DNA of 51,113 bases, from the NCBI GenBank assembly GCA_049975345.1, contig JBNGDP010000011.1:1-51113 (forward strand), read 5' to 3'. The notes under the pieces are model-generated. The model had not been told where the DNA came from. It saw only the letters and a program-made list of their open reading frames with translations, and made no database searches. The DNA comes from Oceanipulchritudo sp049975345 (GTDB taxonomy: Bacteria > Verrucomicrobiota > Verrucomicrobiia > Opitutales > Oceanipulchritudinaceae). Shown here piece after piece: positions 16,687-24,797 of this stretch. Both the position numbers and the translations under genes were made by a program. How positions within the stretch are numbered: the first letter of the stretch is position 1; each line of letters starts with the position of its first letter.

Positions 16687-17120
16687 TCCTTCTGCACGCA
16701 GATTTTTCCCGGCCCGATGAAGAGCAGCCCGAGGGAAACCAGAGCCATGACAAGCGGGTAACCGAAGTCATTGATCCCGTTGGTCGCGGTGTCCATTTTC
16801 ATCAGGGTGGCCACGACCATGGTTAAAAACAGGAAGAAGGCGGAGGTCCGGAACAGCAGGCCGGCCAGCAGGCCGAGCCCGCCGGCCACCTCGACCCCGG
16901 CGGCGAGGGAGCCGAAAAAGAGGGAGGAAATCGAATTGGGCTCGATGTCCATCCCGATGTAATTGATGTTCAACCCCACGGCATGAAGGGTCGCCTCCCC
17001 GCCCATGAACTTGTTGTATCCCGCGATGATGAAGATCACCCCGAGGGCGGCGCGAAGGATCACAAGCCCCAGGTCGGGATGACGAAAGGCGGATTTGATG
17101 CTTTGAATCGTGGAGTTCAT
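16683..17120 (-). CDS. DoxX family membrane protein
   Basis: 145 residues with four membrane helices (about 16-36, 66-86, 90-108 and 117-137). The family signature LGLVILRAALGVIFIIAGYNKF at the N-terminus and GVEVAGGLGLLAGLLFR in the middle identify DoxX/SURF4-like proteins. These are small inner-membrane proteins, a few tied to thiosulfate or sulfide oxidation or to oxidative stress, most of unknown function. No sulfur gene is nearby. It is convergent with the hypothetical gene at 16231 and divergent from the oxidoreductase at 17172, with a gap of 51 bases. Confidence 0.9.
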   Translation of the reverse strand: MNSTIQSIKSAFRHPDLGLVILRAALGVIFIIAGYNKFMGGEATLHAVGLNINYIGMDIEPNSISSLFFGSLAAGVEVAGGLGLLAGLLFRTSAFFLFLTMVVATLMKMDTATNGINDFGYPLVMALVSLGLLFIGPGKICVQKD

Positions 17121-17171
17121 CGGTATACCCTCTCTTTTAATTTCGAGTCAAAATAGGAAAACCCACCCCGA

Positions 17172-18236
17172 ATGCAAGCCCGACGCCAATCCCTGTCCGT
17201 TCTCGAGCGCCATGATCGCGTTCGCATCGTCGGCCAGGGTCTCGCCGGGAGTCTTCTGGCCCTGCAATTGAAGGAGCGGGGCATCCCTTTCGTGGTGCAG
17301 GACGCCGAAATGCCCGGGGATGCGACGATTGTCGCGCCGGGCATTGTCAATCCCCTGGCCGGGCGTCATTTCCGCCCGCCGGAATTCGTCGAGGACCTTC
17401 TTGCGAATATGCGGGAGGCCATGGAACGGGTCGAACGGCGCCTTGGGATTTCCATCTGGAATCCGATCCCCATCCTGCGCATGTTCGCCGATCCGGCCCA
17501 GGAGGAACGGTTCCAGAAAAGCCTCGCCGAAGAGGGTGGTGACGCCTTTGTCGATGAACAGTATCCGGAAAACACTTTCCCCCACCTGAACGACGTGTAT
17601 GGCAGCTTCATGACCAAGCGGGGCGGATGGGCCGACCTGCCCCTCCTCAAGGAGACCACCCGCAACTGGCTGAAAAAGGAAGGCCTGCTGGTTGAGGAGG
17701 AATGGACCCCGCCGGAACAACCCCCGCGGGAGGCACCCCGCAATGAACTCACCATTTTCTGCGACGGCTGGCAGGTGAAAAACAATCCCCACTGGTCCTT
17801 CCTCCCCCATAATCCCGCCAAGGGAGAGATGCTGATTGTCCGCTTCGAGGAGCCCCTTCCGCGCGACCGCATCTACAACCAGTCCTGCTGGGCCCAGCCT
17901 ATCGAGGAGGACTTGTGGCGGGTCGGGGCCACCTACAGCTGGTCCGCCTTTGACAGCACTCCTTCCCTCGAGGGGGCCACCTGGCTGCAGGAAAATCTCC
18001 ATCTGCTGACCCCCTTCCACTTCCACGTCGAGGACCAGCTGGCCGGGGTCCGCCCGATCGTCGAGGATTTCAAGCCGGTGGTTGGGCAGCATCCCGGGAT
18101 CAAGCACTGGTACATCCTCAACGCCATGGGCTCCAAGGGCGTCCTGCAGGCCCCCACCGCCGTCAAGGACCTTGTCGAGCACCTCGCTGAAGGCAGCCGC
18201 ATCCCCGGTGCATGGTCGGTGGAGCGGTTTGTTTAA
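17172..18236 (+). CDS. FAD-dependent oxidoreductase (DAO / glycine-oxidase-like fold)
   Basis: 354 residues. The dinucleotide-binding motif VRIVGQGLAGSLLALQLKERG (17-37) is a GxGxxG FAD site near the N-terminus. The C-terminus has GVRPIVEDFKPVVGQHP and YILNAMGSKGVLQAP, the usual late FAD-binding region of the D-amino-acid-oxidase superfamily and of the MnmC C-terminal domain. It has no methyltransferase part, so it is not full-length MnmC. The substrate is unknown. It is likely monocistronic: the next gene on this strand is far away. Confidence 0.85.
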   Translation: MQARRQSLSVLERHDRVRIVGQGLAGSLLALQLKERGIPFVVQDAEMPGDATIVAPGIVNPLAGRHFRPPEFVEDLLANMREAMERVERRLGISIWNPIPILRMFADPAQEERFQKSLAEEGGDAFVDEQYPENTFPHLNDVYGSFMTKRGGWADLPLLKETTRNWLKKEGLLVEEEWTPPEQPPREAPRNELTIFCDGWQVKNNPHWSFLPHNPAKGEMLIVRFEEPLPRDRIYNQSCWAQPIEEDLWRVGATYSWSAFDSTPSLEGATWLQENLHLLTPFHFHVEDQLAGVRPIVEDFKPVVGQHPGIKHWYILNAMGSKGVLQAPTAVKDLVEHLAEGSRIPGAWSVERFV

Positions 18237-18246
18237 AAACCTGGCC

Positions 18247-18843
18247 TCATTCCGAAGCGGGGCGGGCCACCACTTCCATCGTGTCGTCCCCCATGGCGAT
18301 CCCGTACAGCCCGGCCTCGCTGATCGCGGGCCGCAGTTTGGGATCGATCGACCAACTGCCGAAGACCCCGACCAACTCCCGCCCCTCGTATTCGGGGAAG
18401 AAATCGAAAAAGGCGGCCAGCCGCTCGGGGAACTCCCGGATCTTGTCCAGGGTCGGAGTCGACTTCACCTCGACCACAATGACCTTGCCGGGGCCGGCGC
18501 ACACGACGTCATACTCGGCCCAGCGCTTCTCTCCGCGCCGGCTGGTTCGCTGGGCGCGCGGCTGCAGATCCTCCACCTCGGGCAGGCCGAATTCCTCGAC
18601 GGCCAGGCGCGGAATATTGGGGAGGACGACGTCCTCCACGATCGTTCCCATCTTGTTGGCCAGCGCACCCCAGGCCTGTTTCATCCGCCTCGTGTCCTCC
18701 TGCATCTGAAGCGTTCCTTCCTTCAACCGGCGGGTGTCTTCCTTCATTCGGCGGGTGTCTTCCTTCAGGGCGATTTCCGTGCGCACGTGGGTGTGGGCCA
18801 GCTCAGCGAGGGCGCTTTCCAGTTGGTTGAGACGTTCTTCCAT
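18247..18843 (-). CDS. Coiled-coil protein with PD-(D/E)XK nuclease-like domain
   Basis: 198 residues from ATG 18843, which has an AGGA site about 10 bases upstream; ATG 18852 is an alternative. The first third is a coiled coil built of near-identical seven-residue units (EDTRRMK, EDTRRLK, EGTLQMQ, EDTRRMK; about 35-58). The rest, with EYDVVCAGPGKVIVVEVKST and FPEYEGRELVGVFGSW, matches the restriction-endonuclease-like fold (D in EYD, E-x-K in EVK) seen in DUF3782-type proteins. These are common in cyanobacteria and in filamentous or mobile-rich genomes; function unknown. It converges on the oxidoreductase gene. Confidence 0.75.
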   Translation of the reverse strand: MEERLNQLESALAELAHTHVRTEIALKEDTRRMKEDTRRLKEGTLQMQEDTRRMKQAWGALANKMGTIVEDVVLPNIPRLAVEEFGLPEVEDLQPRAQRTSRRGEKRWAEYDVVCAGPGKVIVVEVKSTPTLDKIREFPERLAAFFDFFPEYEGRELVGVFGSWSIDPKLRPAISEAGLYGIAMGDDTMEVVARPASE

Positions 18844-18852
18844 CTGAATCAT

Positions 18853-19203
18853 CCTGTCAGGATACCACAGTCCCGGCAAGGGTTTCCATACCTGAAATTT
18901 GGTAAAACCAGGTCTTTACAAGCCGACTTGTCCGAAGGTGGAAGGCGCAAGGCAGGGACAGGCCGGTTCATTCAGCGGTTGTCTTCGGGATCGTCATCCC
19001 GGCCCTGCTGGCCGGTGGGAATCGATTCCGCCACGGCCCATTCGGCCTGGGTGTGCGGCTCCAGCGTGCCGGTGCCGGAGGGGGTAGACGCATCACGATT
19101 TCTCTGGTCCGTTGAGCAGTTCCTGTGACGCCTGCCGACCAGCCCATTATTGGGTTGCTTGAGCCAGGCTTCAGTTCTTTCCTGTGGAAACAACCAGCGG
19201 ACA
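18853..19203. other. Intergenic stretch with a possible gene remnant
   Basis: 351 bases without a supported gene. On the minus strand one frame ending at 18972 gives a peptide tail, GTGTLEPHTQAEWAVAES, then IPTGQQGRDDDPEDNR, that reads like a real C-terminus. Upstream it runs into the antisense strand of the nucleoside hydrolase gene. It may be the scar of a deleted gene. No hairpin with a T-run was found. Confidence 0.35.
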
Positions 19204-20040
19204 ATGAAAAGCTCGCTCAAGTGGATCATCGATGCGGACACCGCCAACGAAGTGGATGACTTGTTCGCCATCGTGCGGGCGGTCAAGGAACCCGCTTTCG
19301 ACATACGGGCGATCAACTCCGTGCACTGGCAGACCAGCCACTACGCTACACCCGACACGCTGGAGGACAGCCAGCGCATGAATGGCGCCCTGATGTCCCT
19401 GCTTGGCAGACCGACCATGCCGCTGCCAAGGGGCGCCCACAAGCGCCTGTATGACTGGGGACAGACGCAGGCCCATTATTGCCATGCGGCGCTTAACCTG
19501 ATCGAGGAGGCCCGCGGGGCACGGGAAGATGAGCGCATCCAAGTGATGGCCCTTGGCGCATTGACCAATATCGCCTCCGCCCTGCTCATCGATCCCGCCA
19601 TCGCCCGAAAAATCGACCTCTACTTTCTCGGCACATCCTATGACTTCGACACGGGAATCCTTGGGAAGCGGGACTTCAACTGCGTCGGCGACATCCATGC
19701 CGTCAACGTCGTCCTCGATTGCCCGGAGCTCCCCGTAACGCTACTGCCCATCAACGTGGCGGCCGCCTTCACATTCACCTACGCCGAGGTGGTCGAGCGG
19801 CTCGAACCGTCCATCCCGGTGAACCAATACCTGATCCACCGCTGGTACACCCACCTCGACGGGGGCCGGCTGCAGCGCGTCCTCTGGGATCTGGCCCTGG
19901 TCGAACTGCTCATCCACCCCGATCGGGGAACGCTCGTCGAGGTCCCGGCGCCCGCCGAACATGGCCACCGTAGCTTGAAGGTCTTTCGCGAGCTCGACGT
20001 CGAATTCCTCAAGGAGGATTTCTTCCGCGCCTGCTCCTGA
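19204..20040 (+). CDS. Inosine-uridine-preferring nucleoside hydrolase family protein
   Basis: 278 residues from ATG 19204. The Ca2+-binding N-terminal motif of the family appears as IIDADTANEVDDLFAI (D10, D12, N15, D18, D19), a slight variant of DTDxGxDDAxA. The middle contains VMALGALTNIASAL, also typical, and RVLWDLALVELLIHPD supplies the late aspartate. The enzyme would split nucleosides into base and ribose for salvage. It is convergent with a XylR-type regulator (gap 39 bases). The closest relatives I recall from Opitutae and Planctomycetes are annotated for sugar or nucleoside catabolism, so the true substrate is open. Confidence 0.86.
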   Translation: MKSSLKWIIDADTANEVDDLFAIVRAVKEPAFDIRAINSVHWQTSHYATPDTLEDSQRMNGALMSLLGRPTMPLPRGAHKRLYDWGQTQAHYCHAALNLIEEARGAREDERIQVMALGALTNIASALLIDPAIARKIDLYFLGTSYDFDTGILGKRDFNCVGDIHAVNVVLDCPELPVTLLPINVAAAFTFTYAEVVERLEPSIPVNQYLIHRWYTHLDGGRLQRVLWDLALVELLIHPDRGTLVEVPAPAEHGHRSLKVFRELDVEFLKEDFFRACS

Positions 20041-20079
20041 GCGGCGGCGGCGCAACCGCCGGTCAGCAAAACGGCGGCG

Positions 20080-21189
20080 TCAATGCCCCGGCCGTACCCG
20101 GACGCGGTACTCGCTGGGTAATTCCCCGGCCACGCGCTTGAAGACCAGCGACAGCATGCGCGGCTCGGAGAAGCCGACCAGGAAGGCGATCTCCTTGATG
20201 GAGAGGTCGGTCGAGCTGAGCAGCTCGCGGGCGCGCTGGATGCGCGCGCTGGCCAGTTCGTGGGCAAGGGTTTGGCCGGTCGCCTTGTTGAAGCGCACCT
20301 CGAGGGTGCGACGCGGCACGCCGATTTCGCGGATCAGAGCACCGGCATCGGGAAAGTCAGCCATGCGCTCGCGCATGAGCCGAAGGATGCGCGCGACCAG
20401 CCGGTCCTTGATGGCGATGGCATCCGTCGAGCGGCGGGCGATGACATGCTTCGGCGGGATCGGTATGGGGGCTTCGTGGAAGGGCTCTCCCGCGGCCAGC
20501 CGCATCCCCAGTCCCGCCGCCTCGTAGCCGATGCGCTCCCCGGACAGCGCCACGGTGGAGATGGGAATCGGCGAAAGGGCGTTCTGCAGGCTGTCGTCGT
20601 CCACGCCAAGGACAGCCAGTTGCCCCGGCACAACCCCCACCGGATCTTCCAGCGCCTCGAGTATCCAGCGGGCGTGCAGGTCGGACGCCGCCATCACCGC
20701 AACCGGACCCGCCAGTTCCATCAGCCGGGCCAGCACCTGTGCCGTTTCAGGAGCGGAATTGGCCGAAAATTCCCGGCACTCCAACCCCGCGCGCCGCACG
20801 GCTTCCTCAAAGCCTGCCGCCCGTTCCCGCGCAAACTGCAGCCGGTCGGGATTCAGAAAGGCCAGCGTCCGGTAACCAAGCGACATCAGGTATTCCGCAC
20901 CCATCCGCCCGATCGCCCGCTCGTCATTGAGCACCCGCGCGAAGCCCTCCGCCGGCTCGCGGTTTGACGTGACAACCAGATTCGGGAAGCACTTCCTGAC
21001 CGCCTCAAGTTCCGTCACACCGGAATATTGAATCACCAGGCAATCAAAGGGTTCCGATGGAATGTGCATTCCCGGAATGTAGCCTGCCTCTGAAACAACC
21101 ACCATGCGCGTGCCCTTGTGCTCGGTGCACCAGGCCCGCACCCCGCGCAGCACCTCCCGCCCGAAGTCAACACTGGAAATACAGACCAA
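20080..21189 (-). CDS. XylR-type transcriptional regulator, N-terminus at a junction
   Basis: 369 residues if translation starts at TTG 21189 (MVCISSVDFGREVLRGV), about the length of the other XylR-type protein in this window (368). The frame stays open to a TTG at 21291, but residues from there come from the antisense of a PEP-CTERM gene and look unrelated. The sensor domain (to about 260) contains LAVLGVDDDSLQNALSPIPIS. The C-terminal AraC domain contains IQRARELLSSTDLSIKEIAF and LPSEYRVRVRPGH. No ATG is available, which suggests that the first few codons were lost or replaced when the junction near 21190 formed. Confidence 0.78.
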   Translation of the reverse strand: MVCISSVDFGREVLRGVRAWCTEHKGTRMVVVSEAGYIPGMHIPSEPFDCLVIQYSGVTELEAVRKCFPNLVVTSNREPAEGFARVLNDERAIGRMGAEYLMSLGYRTLAFLNPDRLQFARERAAGFEEAVRRAGLECREFSANSAPETAQVLARLMELAGPVAVMAASDLHARWILEALEDPVGVVPGQLAVLGVDDDSLQNALSPIPISTVALSGERIGYEAAGLGMRLAAGEPFHEAPIPIPPKHVIARRSTDAIAIKDRLVARILRLMRERMADFPDAGALIREIGVPRRTLEVRFNKATGQTLAHELASARIQRARELLSSTDLSIKEIAFLVGFSEPRMLSLVFKRVAGELPSEYRVRVRPGH

Positions 21190-21399
21190 GCGACGATCAC
21201 CAGCGCCGCTGGCGCCTACAGTGCCCTTGATTCCGGTACTGCCTTCGAGGTGCGCTTTGCTCTTAGGTCCAGCGAAACCTGGGGCGACCAAGACATGGAT
21301 AATCTATCTGTCACCCTCGCCGTCCCCGAGCCGTCGACCTACGCGCTGCTGGCGGGCCTCCTGGCCCTTGGCGGGGTGATGCTCCGCCGCCGCCGCTGA
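21190..21399 (+). pseudogene. PEP-CTERM protein, C-terminal fragment
   Basis: About 69 residues of a secreted protein. The end is a complete PEP-CTERM sorting signal: VPEPSTYALLAGLLALGGVM followed by an arginine-rich tail. In front of it lies a beta-type stretch (GTAFEVRFALRSSETWGDQD). PEP-CTERM proteins are cleaved by exosortase and linked to envelope or exopolysaccharide. No signal peptide or start is found upstream: the sequence left of about 21190 is the regulator gene on the other strand. The gene is therefore 5'-truncated. A good terminator follows, as expected for a real gene end. Confidence 0.8.
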
Positions 21400-21432
21400 G
21401 GCGCGCCCTCACACCAAGGGTTCTTTCCACAC

Positions 21433-21462
21433 CGGCCCCGGATCACTACGGGGCCGTTTGTT
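21433..21462 (+). terminator. Rho-independent terminator after the PEP-CTERM fragment
   Basis: Perfect 8-bp stem CGGCCCCG (21433-21440) and CGGGGCCG (21449-21456) with an 8-base loop, followed by TTTGTT. It lies 34 bases after the stop. Confidence 0.85.
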
Positions 21463-21554
21463 CAACTTCGAGTCGCGCGTTTACGGGCGAAGACCGTTCG
21501 CCAATGCCCGCATCTTTTCCATCAATCGTCACTGGCAGAGATCTGTGGGCGACT

Positions 21555-22215
21555 TCAGCCCGGAACCTGCTTCAGCTTTAGATCGAGCGGGCCGCTTTGA
21601 GCATCCGCCTGCAGAACCCTGAATCCCTTGCGCGGATCACCGTCAAAATTCCCCCGCACCCCCTCGCGTGCACAGCAGACGTTGGTGGTCACCAACGGCG
21701 GAAGCAGGACCTGATGCTGACCGTGAAAGTGGCCGCAGAATGCTGAGCGGACATTCAGCCGCTTGAGCCGTTTCCAGACGGCCTCCGTGTTCAGGGGGGC
21801 CATGTGAATCGGGGCGGCCAGAGGAAAGTGGCTGAAGACCAGACTGGGCGCTTCGGGATCCAGTTCCCTGACCGCCTCATCCAGCCAGGAAAGGGTCCTT
21901 TCGGAAATCCGGGTCTCCTGCCAATCCTTTCCCTGGGTCGTATCCAGAAATCAGCTGCCAGCCAGCTTCCTTCACCACGTAGTTCAGCCGCTCCGGGAAG
22001 ACACGTTCATAGAGGGACGTGTCATCGGTCACATCACAGTCATGGTTGCCCGGCACGGGATAAAACGGGCAAGTCAGTTTGCCGAACCGCTCCCGGATGG
22101 AAACCAGACTCGCCTCCAGGCCCTTGTTGGCAAGGTCGCCGCAGGGGTTGGCCTCAGCCTCAGCCAGTTGAACCGGCATTTCCCCCGGCACAACCGGAAG
22201 CCGACTGATCCGATC
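21555..22215 (-). pseudogene. Calcineurin-like metallophosphoesterase, frameshifted and 5'-truncated
   Basis: Two frames make up one protein. Upstream part (to about 21948): CGDLANKGLEASL and FYPVPGNHDC, the second and third metal-binding blocks of the family. Downstream part (from about 21947 to 21555): LDTTQGKDWQ, FSHFPL and CGHFHGQHQV, the later His blocks. One base is missing near 21947, after which the first frame runs into a stop at 21877. The first block (D-x-H) is absent: upstream of about 22215 the frame is closed by a stop, so the N-terminal 50 or so residues are lost. Such phosphoesterases cleave phosphodiesters, often cyclic nucleotides or DNA. It is probably non-functional, unless the missing base is a sequencing error. 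Confidence 0.82.
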
Positions 22216-22225
22216 AAGCGGCGCC

Positions 22226-22474
22226 TCAGTCCTTCACCCGCAGCCTTCTGACCATCTCCAGGTCCTCCGGATAGACCTTTCCGCGGCGGAGGTTGCGCTC
22301 CATGTTATCGAGGAGGGTGTCCCAGTCCTCGTCATCGGGCTCGTATTCCTCCCGCGGCTCGAAGCGTTCGCGATGAATGGTCCAATGGGGCTTTTCGCGG
22401 ATCAGCTTGAACTCGATCTGCTGTCGCTTGCCGGAGTCCGGATCGCGCCGGTACCAGGACAGGGAACAGGTCAT
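22226..22474 (-). CDS. Small hypothetical protein coupled to pyrF
   Basis: 82 residues, acidic in the middle (EEYEPDDEDWD) and basic at the end, soluble and without known domain. The first 25 residues look like beta strands (SLSWYRRDPDSGKRQQIEFKL). Its ATG overlaps the pyrF stop as ATGA (22471-22474), a sign of real, coupled translation. I do not recognise a family; its function is unknown. Confidence 0.75.
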   Translation of the reverse strand: MTCSLSWYRRDPDSGKRQQIEFKLIREKPHWTIHRERFEPREEYEPDDEDWDTLLDNMERNLRRGKVYPEDLEMVRRLRVKD

Positions 22475-23313
22475 TCGGTGGAAGGATTCAAGATTTCAGA
22501 CTGCAGCATGAGGCAGGCTTCCTTGAGTTCCCGGGCGGCTTTTCCGGCGGCCTCGGCGAAATCCTCCCCGCCGGAGGCGAAGATAATTCCGCGGGAGCTG
22601 TTGATGAGCAGCCCCCATCCGTCAGGGCGCAGGCCGGCGCGCAGGGTGGCGGCGAGATCTCCTCCCTGGGCCCCGATGCCGGGAACCAGCAGGGGCATGT
22701 CCCCGATGACCGAGCGGATTTCCGCCAGCTGGCCGGGGTAGGTGGCCCCGGTGACCAGGCAAAGATTGCGGTTGGCATTCCATTCCATGGTGGCCCTGCG
22801 GGCCACCTCCATGAAGAGCGGGCGCCCCGATTCCAGCACCAGGTCCTGCAACTCGGCGGATCCCGGGTTGGAGGTCTTGCACAAGACAACCACCCCCTTG
22901 TCGGCGAATTTCGTGAAGGGAAGGAGGGTGTCGCCGCCCATGTACGGATTCACGGTGACGGCATCCGCCCCGTAGACTTCGAAGGCCTCGCGTGCATACT
23001 GGTTGGCGGTGCTGCCGATGTCGCCCCGTTTGGCGTCGAGAATGACCAACCGCCCGGGGGCCGCCTCCCGCAGATAGTCGATCGTCCCCTTGAGCTCATC
23101 GAGGCGGTTCTCGGCCGCATAATGGGCAAATTGCGGCTTGTAGGCGCAAGCATGGGGAAGGGTCGCGTCGATGACGGCCTTGTTGAAGGCAAGGAACGGT
23201 TGGGCCGATCCACGCAAGCCGGCAGGCAAACGGTCCATTTGCGGATCGAGGCCGACACAAACCATGGACCGCGTCTCCTTCCATGCCGAATCGAGCTTTT
23301 CCAAAAATCGCAT
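22471..23313 (-). CDS. pyrF: Orotidine 5'-phosphate decarboxylase
   Basis: 280 residues. It converts OMP to UMP, the last step of pyrimidine synthesis. The catalytic block ILDAKRGDIGSTA (D93, K95, D98) and the N-terminal VCVGLDPQMDRLP are of the longer type-2 form found in actinobacteria, Myxococcales and Verrucomicrobia, rather than the 230-residue E. coli type. The phosphate-binding VPGIGAQGGD is present. The start is ATG 23313. A tolC-family gene diverges from it with about 97 bases between the starts. Confidence 0.95.
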   Translation of the reverse strand: MRFLEKLDSAWKETRSMVCVGLDPQMDRLPAGLRGSAQPFLAFNKAVIDATLPHACAYKPQFAHYAAENRLDELKGTIDYLREAAPGRLVILDAKRGDIGSTANQYAREAFEVYGADAVTVNPYMGGDTLLPFTKFADKGVVVLCKTSNPGSAELQDLVLESGRPLFMEVARRATMEWNANRNLCLVTGATYPGQLAEIRSVIGDMPLLVPGIGAQGGDLAATLRAGLRPDGWGLLINSSRGIIFASGGEDFAEAAGKAARELKEACLMLQSEILNPSTE

Positions 23314-23410
23314 CTTGAGGGGTAGAAACTGCGTGCTGTCGGCTTCTATTTCAAGTCTCTCTTGTACCCGTTATTGCCATTACCGTGAAATTGCCTATTG
23401 CTGGCCCATC

Positions 23411-24745
23411 ATGTACAGGAAACCGATCCCGTTTTACAGATCCACCCTCGCAATTCTCTTCGCGGCCTTTTGCAGTGTGCAGGGCGGCACCATCGAGTTG
23501 GGGATTAAGGAGGCCCTCGACCGCGCTCCCGAGGCCAATTTCCAGATCCTTCTCGGCAAGGAGGCGGTGCTCTCCGGGGAGGAGGCGACGCGGATTTCCC
23601 GGTCCGCCCTGTTTCCGCAAATCCAAGTGGAGGCGTCCCAGTCGCGGGCCATGAATCCCAACATCGGGCCCTTTTCCGGAGCGGTTCCCGGCGACCGCTA
23701 TTTTTCCGAGCGCTTCGACGCCCTGCTGCGCGCGCGCCTGTCCCTGTTTGACAGCCGGTCCATCGACGACTGGCGCATTTCCAAGCTCAGCCTGCAAGCC
23801 GCCAATCAACAGCTGGAGAACACCGTTGAGGAGGTGCTGCGGCAGATTTGCGTCCTGTATCTTTCCCACTGGCGCAATGACCGGCGCCTCAAGGTGATCG
23901 ACGCCACCCTGGAACAGGACCGCCTGCTTCTGGAAATCGCCCGGAACCAGAAGGAGGCGGGCGTGGCGACGACCCTCGATGTCACCCGGGCGGAAGTCCA
24001 GCTGGCCAGCACCGAACTGGCGCGGCTGCAACAGGAAACAAGGGTTCTGGACAGCGCCCTGGAACTGAAGCGAGCCCTCAACCTGCCGCTTGCGGATTCC
24101 CTCGTCCTCGCCACCACCGAACTTCCCAAACGCCTGGAATGGCAATCCTTCGAGGGGGATCGCTTCGAGCAGGTGCTCCGTGCCCGGCAGGACTACCGCC
24201 AGCTTGAAACCGAAATCGAGCGGGAAAGCCTGTCCCTGCGGGCCAGCCGGCGGGAACGGCTGCCCAGCCTCTTTGTCCAGGGTCAATGGGGGTACGCGGC
24301 AGATACCTATGACGACCCCCTCGAGGAGCAGTGGGCCGTCACCCTCGGTTTGTCCTTTCCCCTCTTCGAGGGTTTCCGGATTGATGCGCAGACCCAGTTG
24401 GCCGCTTCCGCGCTGCGCCAGAAACAGCTGCAGCTGGCGGATTTGAAAACGCGGATCGAGGCTGACTACCGCCTCGTTCTGCAGCAGGTCGAATCAAGCG
24501 GCCGGCAGGTGGATGTGGCCCAGCGGGCCCGGAACCTCAACGAGCGGGAGCTGGAATTGGAGCGGATCCGTTTCGAGGAGGGGGTCGCCGACAACAGTGA
24601 TGTCGTCGACGCCCAGACCAAGCTGGTCGATGCGGAGGATGCCCTCGTGGAGGCGGAATTCCAGTACGCCCTCGCCCGGATCAATCTGGCCCGCACCGAG
24701 GGCGATATCCTGCGCATTGTGCGGGATGAAGAGGCGCCCTATTAG
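23411..24745 (+). CDS. TolC family outer-membrane protein
   Basis: 444 residues from ATG 23411 (MYRKPIPFYR); the frame extends left, but that part overlaps pyrF antisense. A signal peptide covers about 1-25 (ending FCSVQG). Two repeated halves, each with long alpha-helical segments and short strands, are typical; blocks such as VATTLDVTRAEVQL and VADNSDVVDAQTKLVDAEDALVEAE are the standard TolC repeats. It would form the outer-membrane channel of an efflux or secretion system. No membrane-fusion or inner-membrane partner is encoded nearby, so it is an orphan. The promoter should lie in the 97-base gap with pyrF. Confidence 0.9.
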   Translation: MYRKPIPFYRSTLAILFAAFCSVQGGTIELGIKEALDRAPEANFQILLGKEAVLSGEEATRISRSALFPQIQVEASQSRAMNPNIGPFSGAVPGDRYFSERFDALLRARLSLFDSRSIDDWRISKLSLQAANQQLENTVEEVLRQICVLYLSHWRNDRRLKVIDATLEQDRLLLEIARNQKEAGVATTLDVTRAEVQLASTELARLQQETRVLDSALELKRALNLPLADSLVLATTELPKRLEWQSFEGDRFEQVLRARQDYRQLETEIERESLSLRASRRERLPSLFVQGQWGYAADTYDDPLEEQWAVTLGLSFPLFEGFRIDAQTQLAASALRQKQLQLADLKTRIEADYRLVLQQVESSGRQVDVAQRARNLNERELELERIRFEEGVADNSDVVDAQTKLVDAEDALVEAEFQYALARINLARTEGDILRIVRDEEAPY

Positions 24746-24759
24746 CGCAACTTTTCCAT

Positions 24760-24789
24760 TTGCAAAAACCGATTAGCTTTTTTTATAAG
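24760..24789 (+). promoter_or_regulatory. Candidate sigma-70-type promoter of nadE
   Basis: TTGCAA (24760-24765), 18-base spacer, TATAAG (24784-24789). The start codon of nadE is at 24798, eight bases after the -10, so a transcript from it would be leaderless or nearly so. Confidence 0.45.
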
Positions 24790-24797
24790 CCCACTCA

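Noticed and set aside
17172..18236. MnmC as the name of the FAD oxidoreductase
   Set aside because: The methyltransferase half is missing and the FAD fold is shared by many amine oxidases, so a specific name would go beyond the evidence.
18972..19316. 114-residue open frame on the minus strand
   Set aside because: The first half is antisense to the nucleoside hydrolase. Only the last 35 residues look protein-like, so it was kept as a possible remnant, not called as a gene.
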